From Treponema sp. (GTDB taxonomy: Bacteria; Spirochaetota; Spirochaetia; Treponematales; Breznakiellaceae): DNA of 64,000 nt. Made by a program: the position numbers and the translations under genes. The stretch is taken from the NCBI GenBank assembly GCA_009777735.1, contig WRLF01000005.1, forward strand, positions 62,001 to 126,000, given 5' to 3'. Every line of letters begins with the position of its first letter. Within the stretch, counting starts at the first letter, position 1. This document shows positions 52,663 through 62,545 of this stretch, piece after piece. The notes below the pieces were generated by a model. The model was given only the letters and a program-made list of their open reading frames with translations, did not search any database and was not told the DNA's origin.

Positions 52663-54015
52663 ATGACAAACAAAGACTTATTGAAAAGGTTACATAGCAA
52701 AGAAGGGACGGTTTTACTTGAATCCATGTATGGTTCTGAAACGGCAGATATGGAACGGCAGCGTTATACCAGGCTCGTTGAAGAAATATCGGAAGATGCC
52801 GGTTTATTCAAGCGAGTCAATAATTTGAGGATATTCAGTGCGCCGGGACGTACCGAACTGGGGGGAAACCATACCGATCACAACCGGGGAAGGGTGCTGG
52901 CTGCTTCGATACAAATGGACGCTGTAGCCGTTGTTGTTCCCCGGAGTGACAGGCAGGTATTTTTTCGTTCTGTCGGTTTTCCTGATGTGCGGGTAAATCT
53001 TGATGACAATAACGGTAAGTCCGATCTAGCGCCAAAACCGGAAGAGCAGGGAACTACCGCTTCTCTGGTACGGGGCATCGCCGCCGAATTTGTCAGGCAG
53101 GGTGTGGAAGTGCGCGGTTTCAGCGCGAATGCTTCAAATACGGTGCTGAATGGATCTGGCTTGTCTTCATCCGCTGCGGTAGAAGTACTAATTGCCAAAA
53201 TATTTGACGGTTTGTACGGAAGGGATCGCTTCTCTGCTGTTGAACTTGCCAAAATAAGCCAGAAAGCGGAAAATATTTATTTCGGCAAACCCTGCGGCCT
53301 CATGGATCAGGCTGCTTCTGCGTGCGGCGGGGCTGTCGCCATTGACTTTGCCGATCCTGCCGTGACATTGGTAAGGCAAATTAAGTTTGACCCGCTGTCT
53401 CTGGGTTTTGCCCTCTGCGTGATAAATACCCGAGGCAGCCATGCCGACCTTACCCCGGATTATGCCGCCATACCCAAAGAAATGCAGGCCGTTGCCGGAT
53501 GCCTTGGCAAATCATACCTTAGGGAAGCCTCCCTGTCCCAGGTATTGTCCGCCGTAGGCGAAATACGAAAAACAACCGGTGACCGGGCGCTTTTGCGGGC
53601 CATTCACTTTTTCAACGAAGATAATCGAGCCGAGGAAATGGCCGCATTGCTGGAAGAATTGGCATCCTCTGAATCTCTTGAGGTGAAACGGGAGCTTATG
53701 GGGAGGTTTTTGGATATGGTTAATGAATCGGGAGATTCTTCATGGAAGCTCCTCCAGAACATTTATTCATCCAGGGAGCCGTCCGTACAGGAAATCACAT
53801 TGGCGCTGGCAGTGTCCAATGAATTTTTCCGCAGCCGCAAGTTACAGGCAGCCTGCCGGGTTCACGGCGGAGGCTTTGCCGGAACCATTCAGGCATATGT
53901 CCCTGTCGAGGCGCTTGAGGATTACCGGACGCAAATGGAAACGATTTTTGGCCCCGGAGCACTCACCATGCTGCGGATACGGCCGGTAGGGGCAGTTGAG
54001 GTTATGTTTAGTTAA
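52663..54015 (+). CDS. galK: Galactokinase
   Basis: 450 residues, a GHMP kinase. The ATG has AGAGG seven bases before it. The galactokinase signature APGRTELGGNHTDHNRG (usual GRVNLIGEHTDY; here TEL and GNHTDH) is at about residue 63, the ATP loop GSGLSSSAAVEV at about 163, and VHGGGFAGTIQAYV near the end. The N-terminus is about 40 residues longer than in E. coli GalK. Changed residues in the signature are shared by clostridial/treponemal relatives to my knowledge. It phosphorylates D-galactose and fits with galM at 56.4 kb and the GH2 enzyme. Confidence 0.88.
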   Translation: MTNKDLLKRLHSKEGTVLLESMYGSETADMERQRYTRLVEEISEDAGLFKRVNNLRIFSAPGRTELGGNHTDHNRGRVLAASIQMDAVAVVVPRSDRQVFFRSVGFPDVRVNLDDNNGKSDLAPKPEEQGTTASLVRGIAAEFVRQGVEVRGFSANASNTVLNGSGLSSSAAVEVLIAKIFDGLYGRDRFSAVELAKISQKAENIYFGKPCGLMDQAASACGGAVAIDFADPAVTLVRQIKFDPLSLGFALCVINTRGSHADLTPDYAAIPKEMQAVAGCLGKSYLREASLSQVLSAVGEIRKTTGDRALLRAIHFFNEDNRAEEMAALLEELASSESLEVKRELMGRFLDMVNESGDSSWKLLQNIYSSREPSVQEITLALAVSNEFFRSRKLQAACRVHGGGFAGTIQAYVPVEALEDYRTQMETIFGPGALTMLRIRPVGAVEVMFS

Positions 54016-54021
54016 GTAAAA

Positions 54022-54042
54022 AGTAAGAGGTAAGAGGTGGAA
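54022..54042 (+). repeat. Heptamer repeat at the sir2 start
   Basis: AGTAAGA, GGTAAGA, GGTGGAA: three 7-base units. The AGAGG is the Shine-Dalgarno sequence and the GTG start codon at 54037 lies in the third unit. Same repeat as before bioY. Confidence 0.55.
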
Positions 54043-54777
54043 GAGAGTGTTGCCGAGTTGGTGCGGCTGATACGAGAGGCAAAATATTGTGTGGCGTTTA
54101 CAGGTGCGGGAGTCAGTACGCTTTCCGGTATTCGGGATTTTCGCGGTAAAAATGGTTTGTACAACGATATTGATGCTGAAAAAATATTTGATATTAATTA
54201 TTTTGAACAGGATCCATCATTGTATTATGGTAGCGCCGGATCATTTATTTATGGTATCGATGAAAAACAGCCGTCTGTGGTGCATACCGTTTTGGGAGAA
54301 CTTGAAAAACAGGGATTCCTTAAATCAGTGATCACACAAAACATCGACCTGCTCCATCAAAAAGGGGGCAGCTCCAATGTTATCGAAGTACACGGTTCGC
54401 CCAAAATCCATTATTGCCTTTGCTGCGCAGGGATTAGAATGAGTTATGAAGATGCTGCCGCGATTGTCCGCGCCGGGGGGATGCCTCAATGCCCATCATG
54501 CGGCAAGGTACTAAAACCGGCGATAACATTTTTCGGCGAAAGCCTGCCCATAGAGGCGTTGCGGCAGGCGGTAACGGAATCCCAGCAAGCCGACCTTATG
54601 CTGGTGCTGGGAAGCAGCCTGACTGTGTATCCCGCCGCCTCCATGCCCGATTACACCCTCCGCAACGGCGGCAAAATCATCATTGTGAACAACATGCCTA
54701 CCCACCTTGATCGTATGGCGGCCATGCGCTTTGACGAACTGGAACCGGTGTTTGAAAGTATCAGAGAACTGTTATAA
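54037..54777 (+). CDS. Sir2-family NAD-dependent protein deacylase
   Basis: 246 residues from a GTG. NAD site [15 protein letters not shown] (about 23-37), [12 protein letters not shown] (about 102), the catalytic His in EVHGS (about 120), four Zn-binding Cys in CLCC and CPSC, and [12 protein letters not shown] (about 190). It removes acetyl or other acyl groups from lysines with NAD+. It has no Tyr-Arg pair that could be seen to mark it as a class III desuccinylase. It lies 21 bases after galK and is convergent with gltX (seven bases between stops). Confidence 0.92.
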   Translation: MEESVAELVRLIREAKYCVAFTGAGVSTLSGIRDFRGKNGLYNDIDAEKIFDINYFEQDPSLYYGSAGSFIYGIDEKQPSVVHTVLGELEKQGFLKSVITQNIDLLHQKGGSSNVIEVHGSPKIHYCLCCAGIRMSYEDAAAIVRAGGMPQCPSCGKVLKPAITFFGESLPIEALRQAVTESQQADLMLVLGSSLTVYPAASMPDYTLRNGGKIIIVNNMPTHLDRMAAMRFDELEPVFESIRELL

Positions 54778-54784
54778 AAAGGCT

Positions 54785-56275
54785 TCAGGCACCGTTTTCC
54801 GTTAATAACGCCAATGCCTTGTCCACCCGCTGCAATGATTTTTCAACGCCGAGAAGCCGCAGGGAGCCGAACAGGGGAGGGCTGACCCGGCTGCCGGTAA
54901 TGGCGACACGCAGAGGCATCATCACATCGCCTAACTTGACCGATTCCTGTTCGCACTTTTCCTTGATGATAACTTCAGCCGTCGTGTCGTCCGGGGATTG
55001 GGCAAGGGACGGGATGAGTTCTCTGCCCAGTTGCAGCAGTTGTATAGTTCCGGTACGATCAGATTTTTTTGGGATAAATTCTTCGGCGGCGGGGAGGGCG
55101 GGCTCACTGAACAGGTAGGCGATTTTTTCGGGAGCTTCATTGAGCAAGACAAGCCGTTCGCGGATGAGGGGCATGGCGGCGGTGAATAATTTGTGCTGAT
55201 CTGCCGTTGGCTCTTTCCCTTCTGTACCGAACAGACCTGCCTCTATAGCAAATGGCAGACAAAGAACAGCAAGTTCGTCATCGCTTTTCATTCTGATGTA
55301 CTGGCCGTTAAACCATTCGAGTTTCTTGTAGTCAAAAACCGCAGGCGCTTTGCTGAGTTTTTCCAGGCAGAACAGTTTCTCAAGCTCCTGCAGACTGTAT
55401 ATATCTCTGTTATCTTCATAAGAAGCGCCCAGCAGTGCAACGTAATTAATTAGTGCTTCGGGCATATATCCCTGTAAGCGGAATTCGTCGATGCTCGTTG
55501 CCCCGTGCCGCTTGCTGAGTTTTTTTCCGTCCTGACCCATCACCATGGGGAGGTGGCAGAATTGCGGCGGCTCCCAGCCGAAACACCGGTACATGATCAC
55601 ATGCAGCGGCGTTGATGCCAGCCATTCCTGGGCGCGCAGGACGTGGCTTATTTCCATAAGGTGATCATCAACCACATTGGCAAGGTGGTAAGTGGGGAAT
55701 CCGTCAGACTTGAGCAGTACGGGGTCGGGGTTAACATCGTCGTTTTTCCATTCAATATCGCCTAACAAATGGTCGTGAAAACGGGTGGTTTCGCCTAACG
55801 GTATTTTCAGCCGTATCGTACAGGCCTCTCCTGCCTGCGCCCTGCGTGCCGCTTCTTCCGGCGGGATAACCCGGCAATGGCGGTCGTAGCCGCTTTCCGG
55901 TGAACGGGCTGCTTCCCGTTCCTGACGAACCTGGTCGATTCGTTCGGCAGTACAGAAACAATAATACCCAAACCCTTTGCCAACCAGTTCTTCGGCGAAT
56001 TTTTTGTACAGTTCCGATCGTTCGGATTGTATATACGGCGCAAAATGTCCTCCGCAGTCAGGCCCTTCGTCCCAGCGGATGCCCAGCCACTTGAACGTAT
56101 CGTAGAGGTTTTGCACAAAACTCTGGTCAGAGCGGGTACGGTCGGTATCTTCCAGCCGGAGGATAAATGTGCCGCTCTTTGAACGGGCAAACAGATAATT
56201 AAACAGGGCGGTTCTGATTCCGCCAATATGCTGCAACCCTGTAGGAGAGGGGGCATAACGGTCACGGATTTTCAT
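54785..56275 (-). CDS. gltX: Glutamyl-tRNA synthetase
   Basis: 496 residues from the ATG at 56275. The frame is open back to 56329, but a -10 box (TATACT) ends six bases before the ATG, and family similarity begins with RDRYAPSPTGLQHIGG. Class I signatures: HIGG (about 16, HIGH variant) and KLSKRHG (about 243, KMSKS variant). It charges tRNA-Glu with glutamate. The helical anticodon-binding domain is complete. There is no Shine-Dalgarno sequence. Confidence 0.95.
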   Translation of the reverse strand: MKIRDRYAPSPTGLQHIGGIRTALFNYLFARSKSGTFILRLEDTDRTRSDQSFVQNLYDTFKWLGIRWDEGPDCGGHFAPYIQSERSELYKKFAEELVGKGFGYYCFCTAERIDQVRQEREAARSPESGYDRHCRVIPPEEAARRAQAGEACTIRLKIPLGETTRFHDHLLGDIEWKNDDVNPDPVLLKSDGFPTYHLANVVDDHLMEISHVLRAQEWLASTPLHVIMYRCFGWEPPQFCHLPMVMGQDGKKLSKRHGATSIDEFRLQGYMPEALINYVALLGASYEDNRDIYSLQELEKLFCLEKLSKAPAVFDYKKLEWFNGQYIRMKSDDELAVLCLPFAIEAGLFGTEGKEPTADQHKLFTAAMPLIRERLVLLNEAPEKIAYLFSEPALPAAEEFIPKKSDRTGTIQLLQLGRELIPSLAQSPDDTTAEVIIKEKCEQESVKLGDVMMPLRVAITGSRVSPPLFGSLRLLGVEKSLQRVDKALALLTENGA

Positions 56276-56281
56276 GAAAAT

Positions 56282-56287
56282 AGTATA
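56282..56287 (-). promoter_or_regulatory. -10 box of gltX (leaderless)
   Basis: TATACT on the minus strand followed by six bases and the ATG, so the expected +1 is the start codon. No convincing -35 is seen. Confidence 0.45.
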
Positions 56288-56396
56288 CAAGGAATAAGGG
56301 TATAAGTTATACTGCCACCATGAGCGCATTACCGCATTACACTGTAGAGGTAACTACTCTGCCCGGATTAAATATTTCACTTGAGAAGGTGTTTAG

Positions 56397-57476
56397 ATGA
56401 AAATAAACAGGCAAAAATTTGGGGTTCTCTCCAATGGGAAAAAAGTGTTTTTATACACTTTAAAAGCAGGAGATTTGCAATTCAGCATTACCAATTTTGG
56501 CGCAACATGGACAAGCCTGATAGTCCCTTCACGTAAAGGCGGCTCGCTACCCGGGGGTGGCGCATCCGATGTGCTTTTGGGGTTTTCCGGATTAGACGGC
56601 TATTTGAACAACGGACCATACATTGGGGTTACCGTTGGCCGTTTTGCCAATCGTATTGGCGGCGCCGGTTTCTCTTTGGGCGGCAAGACATACCAGCTTG
56701 ACAAAAATGCCGGAAACAATACCCTGCACGGAGGACAGCGGGGGTATGATAAAAAACTCTGGAAATCCGAGGCTTATGAGGAAAGTGACGGTGTATTTGT
56801 TCGATTCGAGCTTGAAAGTCCCGATGGAGAGTGTGGATTTCCGGGAAACCTCAGGTCTGCAGTTAGCTACGGTTTAACCAAGTCAAATAAAATCATTGCA
56901 ATGTATGAAGCAAAAGCCGACGCTCCAACTCCGGTAAACATCACGAATCACGCATATTTCAATTTAGCGGGGGAGGGCAGCGGTTCCATACTTTCCCACG
57001 AAGCCTGTTTGTATGCATCCTCGTATATTGAAGTAGATGATCAGCTTATACCAACAGGCAGACTGATTCCGGTTCGCGGCAGCCCCTTCGACTTCCGGAA
57101 AAAGAAAGCCATATCCCAGGATATAAAAAAAGAATTCGGCGGTTCGGGCGGTGCTAAAGGTGTTGACGGTTACGATCACTGTTTTACCGTTGACGGCGAC
57201 CCGGGAAAACTCCGCCCCTGTGCCGAGATATATGAATCCAAAACCGGCAGAACAATGAAGGTATTCACCACCCAGCCGGGAGTTCAGTTTTATATCGGCA
57301 ATATGCTACCCGGCATTCCTGGCAAGGCAGGAGCGCTGTATTCCCGGCATACCGGTTTTTGCCTGGAAACACAGCATTTCCCTGATTCTCCCAATATTAA
57401 AGATTTTCCTTCGGCAATATTCGGGCCCGGTAATGATTACAGAGAAAAGTCGGTGTTCGCATTTGAGATAGAGTAA
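56397..57476 (+). CDS. galM: Aldose 1-epimerase (mutarotase)
   Basis: 359 residues, with GAGAAGG upstream. The sugar-binding residues are visible in GRFANRIGGA, the Arg and His of LHGG, catalytic His in NITNHAYFNLAGEG (about 180), and catalytic Glu in CLETQHFPDSPN (about 324). It interconverts alpha and beta anomers of galactose and glucose and would supply galK. Divergent from gltX; no promoter was clearly seen in 56330-56396. Confidence 0.93.
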   Translation: MKINRQKFGVLSNGKKVFLYTLKAGDLQFSITNFGATWTSLIVPSRKGGSLPGGGASDVLLGFSGLDGYLNNGPYIGVTVGRFANRIGGAGFSLGGKTYQLDKNAGNNTLHGGQRGYDKKLWKSEAYEESDGVFVRFELESPDGECGFPGNLRSAVSYGLTKSNKIIAMYEAKADAPTPVNITNHAYFNLAGEGSGSILSHEACLYASSYIEVDDQLIPTGRLIPVRGSPFDFRKKKAISQDIKKEFGGSGGAKGVDGYDHCFTVDGDPGKLRPCAEIYESKTGRTMKVFTTQPGVQFYIGNMLPGIPGKAGALYSRHTGFCLETQHFPDSPNIKDFPSAIFGPGNDYREKSVFAFEIE

Positions 57477-57586
57477 ATTACACAAATCCGGTGTATTTTC
57501 TTTATGAATTAAAATTTAAAATTTGTGGTATTTTACTATTGCCATTTTTTTCGATATGTGGTAAAAGGGTAAATGTAGTATCTAGC

Positions 57587-57602
57587 AAACGCCTGTGCGT
57601 TT
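57587..57602 (+). promoter_or_regulatory. Small hairpin upstream of V-ATPase operon
   Basis: AAACGC, a CTGT loop and GCGTTT form a perfect 6-bp stem, followed by TATATAAC. It lies in the 151-base gap 57477-57627, which otherwise is A+T-rich and has no gene. It could be a weak terminator of galM or a structure in the leader of the ATPase mRNA. AGAGGG at 57618 is the ribosome-binding site of the next gene. Confidence 0.3.
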
Positions 57603-57627
57603 TATATAACGACAAAAAGAGGGAAGC

Positions 57628-58254
57628 ATGGATATCCAGGTACAGGAACTCATTGATAAAATAAAAAGAGACGGTATCGAGACCGCTTCGGAAGAAGCTG
57701 CCAGAATCAAGCTTGAGGCCGAAAACGAGGCAAAGCAGATTGTTGAATCGGCTAAAAAAGAAGCTACAGACATTGTCGCGAAAGGCAAAAAAGACGCAGA
57801 ACGTGCCGAAAAAGCCGGAACGGCAGCCCTTGAACAGGCATCACGCAACCTTGTGCTGGTGTTTAAAGGTGAAATTCAAGCTTTGCTGGACAAAGTAGTC
57901 AATGCACAGCTTGGAGCGTCGTATAATACCGATGTTCTCAAGGCTGTGTTACCCGATCTTTTAAAATCCTGGGGAGCAAAAAGTGCGAATTCTCTTGTTT
58001 TACTCCTGCCCGAAGCTGCTCTAGACAAACTGAAGAGCTTCTTCATGGATAAACTCTCATCTGAACTTAAAAAAGGTCTTGAACTTAAGTCAGATCCTAA
58101 TCTGGCTGACGGGTTCCGTATTGCCAATAAAGATGGTTCCGCATACTATGATTTTTCGGCGGATTCTGTAGCGGAAATGCTCTCAGCCTACCTTAACCCC
58201 CAGTTAGCGGGAATTCTTACATCATCGGTAAAAAACCAGAAAAAGGAAGCATAG
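57628..58254 (+). CDS. atpE: V-type ATPase subunit E
   Basis: 208 residues. Residues 1-80 form a long, charged coiled coil rich in Ala, Glu and Lys (EEAARIKLEAENEAKQIVE), the stalk part; the C-terminal half is a globular domain. This is the pattern of NtpE/AtpE, a peripheral stalk subunit linking the catalytic head to the membrane part. First gene of the operon E, DUF2764, A, B, D, I; the next start directly follows its stop. Confidence 0.88.
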   Translation: MDIQVQELIDKIKRDGIETASEEAARIKLEAENEAKQIVESAKKEATDIVAKGKKDAERAEKAGTAALEQASRNLVLVFKGEIQALLDKVVNAQLGASYNTDVLKAVLPDLLKSWGAKSANSLVLLLPEAALDKLKSFFMDKLSSELKKGLELKSDPNLADGFRIANKDGSAYYDFSADSVAEMLSAYLNPQLAGILTSSVKNQKKEA

Positions 58255-58863
58255 GTGGGACACTACTATTATCTGGTACCCCAGCTTGCCCACCTCGTAT
58301 TCGGTCAGACGCCGCCTGTATCGTCACAGGAGTTCAGGGCAGCTGCAATGCCTTTGCTCACAGAAGAAGATGCAGCCCTAATGGACCTGCTTGGTCTTGA
58401 CCCCCAACCGCTCAAGCGAAATGAGGAAATATCCGGCCTTACCTACACTAACAGATTTCCGTGCAGTGGTTCGGATTTTATTGACGGCTGGCGGGAATGG
58501 GAAAGGGTTTTACGTTTGAACCTTGCCAAATTCCGCTCTGCTAAACTTAAACGGGAAACGGCGGTTGATCCCCCGGGTTCTCCGGCTGATGCTGTTGCTG
58601 CTGCGGCACGGGCTGTTCAGGAAACATCACCGCTTGACGGAGAAAAAATTATCGACAAGGCCCGCTGGAACGCTATTGAAGCTTTACAGGGAACGGATTA
58701 TTTTGATCGTAATACCGTTTTTGCCTATCTATTAAAGCTCATCATTCTGGAACGTAATGCATTATTTCACCCCGAAACGGGGTTTTCTGAATATAAATCT
58801 CTGTACACTTCCATTTTGGAAAGTGCAACACAAGGTGCTTCACCTACGGGAGAACCTAAATGA
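58255..58863 (+). CDS. DUF2764 family, V-ATPase-associated protein
   Basis: 202 residues from a GTG adjoining the atpE stop; AAAGGAAG is the binding site. The start HYYYLVPQLAHLVFGQTPP and the helical body fit the DUF2764 proteins found in V-ATPase operons of spirochaetes and Bacteroidetes (the TP0425 position in T. pallidum). It may take the place of subunit C/F-type stalk components, which are absent here. Function is inferred from position. It overlaps atpA by four bases. Confidence 0.8.
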   Translation: MGHYYYLVPQLAHLVFGQTPPVSSQEFRAAAMPLLTEEDAALMDLLGLDPQPLKRNEEISGLTYTNRFPCSGSDFIDGWREWERVLRLNLAKFRSAKLKRETAVDPPGSPADAVAAAARAVQETSPLDGEKIIDKARWNAIEALQGTDYFDRNTVFAYLLKLIILERNALFHPETGFSEYKSLYTSILESATQGASPTGEPK

Positions 58864-60620
58864 CAGGAACAAAAGGAACGGTTGTAGCCGTCAACGGCAA
58901 TATGGTAAGCGCTCGTTTTAACGGCGCTGTTTCCATGAACGAAGTCGGTTATGTGAAAGTCGCCGACACACGGCTCAAAAGCGAAATCATCCGAATTCGC
59001 GGCGAGGTATGTCAGTTACAGGTCTTTGAAATTACCAAAGGAATCACCGTCGGTGATGAAGTGGAATTTACTACAGACATGCTGGCAGTAGAATTGGGGC
59101 CGGGCCTCCTTGGTCAGGTCTACGACGGTCTGCAAAACCCTTTGCCCCAGCTTGCCAAGGCGGCGGGGTATTTTCTGGAGCGGGGTGTCTACATGGATCC
59201 CCTGCCCTCAGACAATAAATGGGAATTTACCCCGGTGGTACAAGTCGGCGACAAAGTCGAACGGTCAGATACACTTGGTACAGTGCCGGAAGGAGCATTT
59301 ACCCACCGTATAATGGTGCCTTTTGGGATGTACGGCTCGTACACTGTTGATAAAATTAAAAAAGCGGGATCATACAAGATCACTGAAACTATTGCGGAGT
59401 TAAAAGACGATAAAGGCAAAGTCATCCCTGTAACGATGAGTTTTCGCTGGCCGGTTAAACGAGCGGTTGACTGTTACAAAGAACGGCTTATGCCCGTTGA
59501 TCCCATGGTAACCAGGGTTCGCCTTGTCGATACGTTTTTCCCGGTTGCACGCGGCGGGACGTATTGTATTCCCGGCCCCTTCGGCGCCGGCAAGACGGTT
59601 TTGCAGCAGATCACCAGCCGGTTCGCCGATGTTGACATCGTTATAGTTGCAGCTTGCGGCGAGCGGGCAGGCGAAGTTGTTGAGACCCTCAAGGAATTCC
59701 CCGAACTGGTTGATGAAAAAACCGGCCGCTCCCTCATGGAACGGACGATCATTATCTGTAATACTTCATCGATGCCTGTCGCTGCCCGCGAAGCTTCGGT
59801 GTATACGGCAGTAACCCTTGCCGAATACTACCGGCAAATGGGCCTGCATGTCCTCCTCCTGGCAGACTCAACGAGCCGCTGGGCGCAGGCGATGCGCGAA
59901 ATGTCCGGCCGCCTGGAGGAAATACCCGGCGAGGAAGCCTTCCCCGCCTACCTCGAATCAACGATTGCCAGTTTCTACGAACGGGCCGGTATTGTAAAAC
60001 TCAATGACAACAGCCTTGGCTCTGTCACTATCGGCGGCACGGTTTCTCCGGCCGGCGGTAACTTTGAAGAGCCGGTAACCCAGGCAACACTGAAAGTTGT
60101 CGGGGCCTTCCACGGTCTTTCCCGTGAACGCTCCGATGCCCGTAAGTTTCCCGCCATTCACCCCATGGACTCCTGGTCAAAATACAAGGGCATTATTGAT
60201 GCGGAAAAAGTCGCCTATGCTCACGGCTTCATGCGCCGGGGCGGCGAGGTTGAACAGATGATGAAGGTTGTCGGCGAAGAAGGAACCAGCATAGAAGACT
60301 ATGTGGTCTACCTCAAGGGTGATCTAATAGACTCGGTATACTTTCAGCAAAACTCCTTTGATGAAGTTGACGCGGCAGTTAAACCTGAACGGCAGATTTA
60401 CACGTTTACCAAACTGTTGGTTATATTGGCATCGCAATTCAGTTTCCCCGACAAGAATGAAGCCCGCATCTGGTTCTCAAGGCTCAGGCAGAAATTCCTT
60501 GACTACAACGGTTCCAAATGGCAGGAAGCCCAGTTCAAGAAACTGGAAAAAGAAATCGAAGATTCGATTAAGAATCAGTCGCAAGGTCTTGATAAGGCCG
60601 CCGAAAAATATTTGGCATAG
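58860..60620 (+). CDS. atpA: V-type ATPase catalytic subunit A
   Basis: 586 residues. The nucleotide loop GPFGAGKTV (about 240), the catalytic Glu in [10 protein letters not shown], and [20 protein letters not shown] are diagnostic for the catalytic A subunit, as is the non-homologous insertion before the P-loop. It forms the A3B3 head that hydrolyses or makes ATP. Its start overlaps the DUF2764 stop (ATGA). Confidence 0.96.
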   Translation: MTGTKGTVVAVNGNMVSARFNGAVSMNEVGYVKVADTRLKSEIIRIRGEVCQLQVFEITKGITVGDEVEFTTDMLAVELGPGLLGQVYDGLQNPLPQLAKAAGYFLERGVYMDPLPSDNKWEFTPVVQVGDKVERSDTLGTVPEGAFTHRIMVPFGMYGSYTVDKIKKAGSYKITETIAELKDDKGKVIPVTMSFRWPVKRAVDCYKERLMPVDPMVTRVRLVDTFFPVARGGTYCIPGPFGAGKTVLQQITSRFADVDIVIVAACGERAGEVVETLKEFPELVDEKTGRSLMERTIIICNTSSMPVAAREASVYTAVTLAEYYRQMGLHVLLLADSTSRWAQAMREMSGRLEEIPGEEAFPAYLESTIASFYERAGIVKLNDNSLGSVTIGGTVSPAGGNFEEPVTQATLKVVGAFHGLSRERSDARKFPAIHPMDSWSKYKGIIDAEKVAYAHGFMRRGGEVEQMMKVVGEEGTSIEDYVVYLKGDLIDSVYFQQNSFDEVDAAVKPERQIYTFTKLLVILASQFSFPDKNEARIWFSRLRQKFLDYNGSKWQEAQFKKLEKEIEDSIKNQSQGLDKAAEKYLA

Positions 60621-60631
60621 GACGGGAGTAT

Positions 60632-61930
60632 ATGAAAAAGGTATATAGCAAAATTGAATCCATTACCGGCAGCGTTATTACCGTCCGGGCAGAGGGTATC
60701 CGTTACGGGGATCTTGCTGAAGTAGATACGGTATTCGGTACATCGCTTGCCGAGGTAAACCGGCTGCACGATGACCTTGTCTCTCTCCAGGTATTTGCCG
60801 GAGGGCGGGGTATTTCTACCGGTGATACAGTCCGATTTTTGGGTCGGCCCATGCAGGTGCCGTTTTCCGAAAACCTCATGGGCAGGGTTTTTTCCGGCTC
60901 CGGCAAACCACGTGACAAAGGACCGGCACTGCACGACAATATGATCCCCATCGGCGGTCCGTCGGTCAATCCTTCCGAGCGTATCATCCCCCGTAAAATG
61001 ATCCGCACCGGTATCCCCATGATTGACCTCTTTAACACTCTTGTTGTATCTCAGAAACTGCCGATCTTTTCGGTATCCGGTGAGCCGTACAACGAATTGC
61101 TCGCCCGTATTGCCATGCAGGCCGAGGTTGATGTTATTATTCTGGGCGGTATGGGTCTTAAATACGACGATTATCTAATTTTCAAGGATACTCTGGAAAA
61201 CGCCGGCGCGCTTGCCCGAACAGTCATGTTCATGCATACCGCAAGCGATCCCACCGTTGAATGTCTTATGATCCCCGATATGTCTCTTGCCGTCGCCGAG
61301 CAATTTGCCCTGCAAGGCAAGGACGTACTGGTACTTCTGACCGACATGACAAACTTTGCCGACGCAATGAAGGAAATCTCTATCATCCAGGAGCAGGTTC
61401 CGTCAAACCGTGGATATCCGGGTGACCTGTATAGCCAGCTTGCCAGCCGTTATGAAAAGGCAGTTGACTTTGAAGGCGCCGGTTCCATAACCGTTTTGGG
61501 CGTAACTACCATGCCCGGCGATGACGTAACCCATCCTGTGCCTGACAACACCGGCTATATCACCGAAGGCCAATATTACCTTAAAAACGGTCGTATTGAG
61601 CCTTTCGGTTCGCTCAGCCGCCTCAAACAGTTGGTTAACGGAAAAACCCGCGCCGACCACCGCGCCTTAATGGACGGTATGATTAAGCTTTACTCCGCCT
61701 TCAGGGACACCCTGGAGAAAAAGGCAATGGGTTTTACCATGTCTGCCTGGGACGAAAAGCTCCTCAAATACGGCGCTCAGTTTGAAAACAAGATGATGGA
61801 TCTTTCGGTTAATATCCCCCTGGAAAAAGCTCTTGACCTTGGCTGGGAAATTTTGGCCGATTGTTTCAACCCTGAAGATACCGGTCTGCGAACCGAATTG
61901 ATCAGCAAATTCTGGCCGAAAAAGGATTAG
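60632..61930 (+). CDS. atpB: V-type ATPase regulatory subunit B
   Basis: 432 residues, with GGGAG upstream. It has the A/B fold but no P-loop lysine; typical segments are [26 protein letters not shown] and [29 protein letters not shown]. It alternates with subunit A in the head and gives the non-catalytic nucleotide site. Confidence 0.96.
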   Translation: MKKVYSKIESITGSVITVRAEGIRYGDLAEVDTVFGTSLAEVNRLHDDLVSLQVFAGGRGISTGDTVRFLGRPMQVPFSENLMGRVFSGSGKPRDKGPALHDNMIPIGGPSVNPSERIIPRKMIRTGIPMIDLFNTLVVSQKLPIFSVSGEPYNELLARIAMQAEVDVIILGGMGLKYDDYLIFKDTLENAGALARTVMFMHTASDPTVECLMIPDMSLAVAEQFALQGKDVLVLLTDMTNFADAMKEISIIQEQVPSNRGYPGDLYSQLASRYEKAVDFEGAGSITVLGVTTMPGDDVTHPVPDNTGYITEGQYYLKNGRIEPFGSLSRLKQLVNGKTRADHRALMDGMIKLYSAFRDTLEKKAMGFTMSAWDEKLLKYGAQFENKMMDLSVNIPLEKALDLGWEILADCFNPEDTGLRTELISKFWPKKD

Positions 61931-61939
61931 GGGGCGCCG

Positions 61940-62542
61940 GTGGCGAAAATCAGGCTCACAAAAAATGAGCTCAAAAAGCAAAAAGATTCCCTTAAAATGT
62001 TCCAGCGTTATCTACCTACGCTGATGCTCAAAAAACAGCAGTTACAGGGAGAAATACGGTTAACAGAACTACGGTTAAAGGAACTGCAAAACCAAAAAGA
62101 ATTGCTTAATGAATCTTTTAAAATATGGATTGGTGTATTTGGCGAGGTTAATTTTTTTACACCCGATCTTGTAAAAATCACCAGCCTGAGAACCGGTCAG
62201 GGTAATATCGCCGGTGTTCCCATACCTGTTTTTGAAGGCGCCGATTTTCTTACCGCACCGTATGATCTTGTCCGCATGCCTCTGTGGATTGACGCTGCTG
62301 TAGAGAATATGAAAAAAGTTCTCCTGCTCGATCTGGAAGCCGAGATTGTCGAAGAGCAGCGTAAGCGGCTGGCTCATGAATTGCGAATAACTACCCAGCG
62401 GGTTAACCTGTTTGAAAAAATCAAAATTCCCGAAACGAGAGATAATATAAAAAAAATACAGGTATATCTGGGCGATCAGCAGACTGCGGCCGTAGTACGG
62501 GGAAAGATCGCCAAATCCGGACTTGAAAAGGCGGCGAGGTAA
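61940..62542 (+). CDS. atpD: V-type ATPase subunit D
   Basis: 200 residues from a GTG with AGGGGGCG upstream. Two long helices (KIRLTKNELKKQKDSLK at the start, RVNLFEKIKIPETRDNIKKI near 150) form the central rotor shaft typical of NtpD/AtpD. It couples rotation of the membrane ring to the head. Confidence 0.93.
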   Translation: MAKIRLTKNELKKQKDSLKMFQRYLPTLMLKKQQLQGEIRLTELRLKELQNQKELLNESFKIWIGVFGEVNFFTPDLVKITSLRTGQGNIAGVPIPVFEGADFLTAPYDLVRMPLWIDAAVENMKKVLLLDLEAEIVEEQRKRLAHELRITTQRVNLFEKIKIPETRDNIKKIQVYLGDQQTAAVVRGKIAKSGLEKAAR

Positions 62543-62545
62543 TTA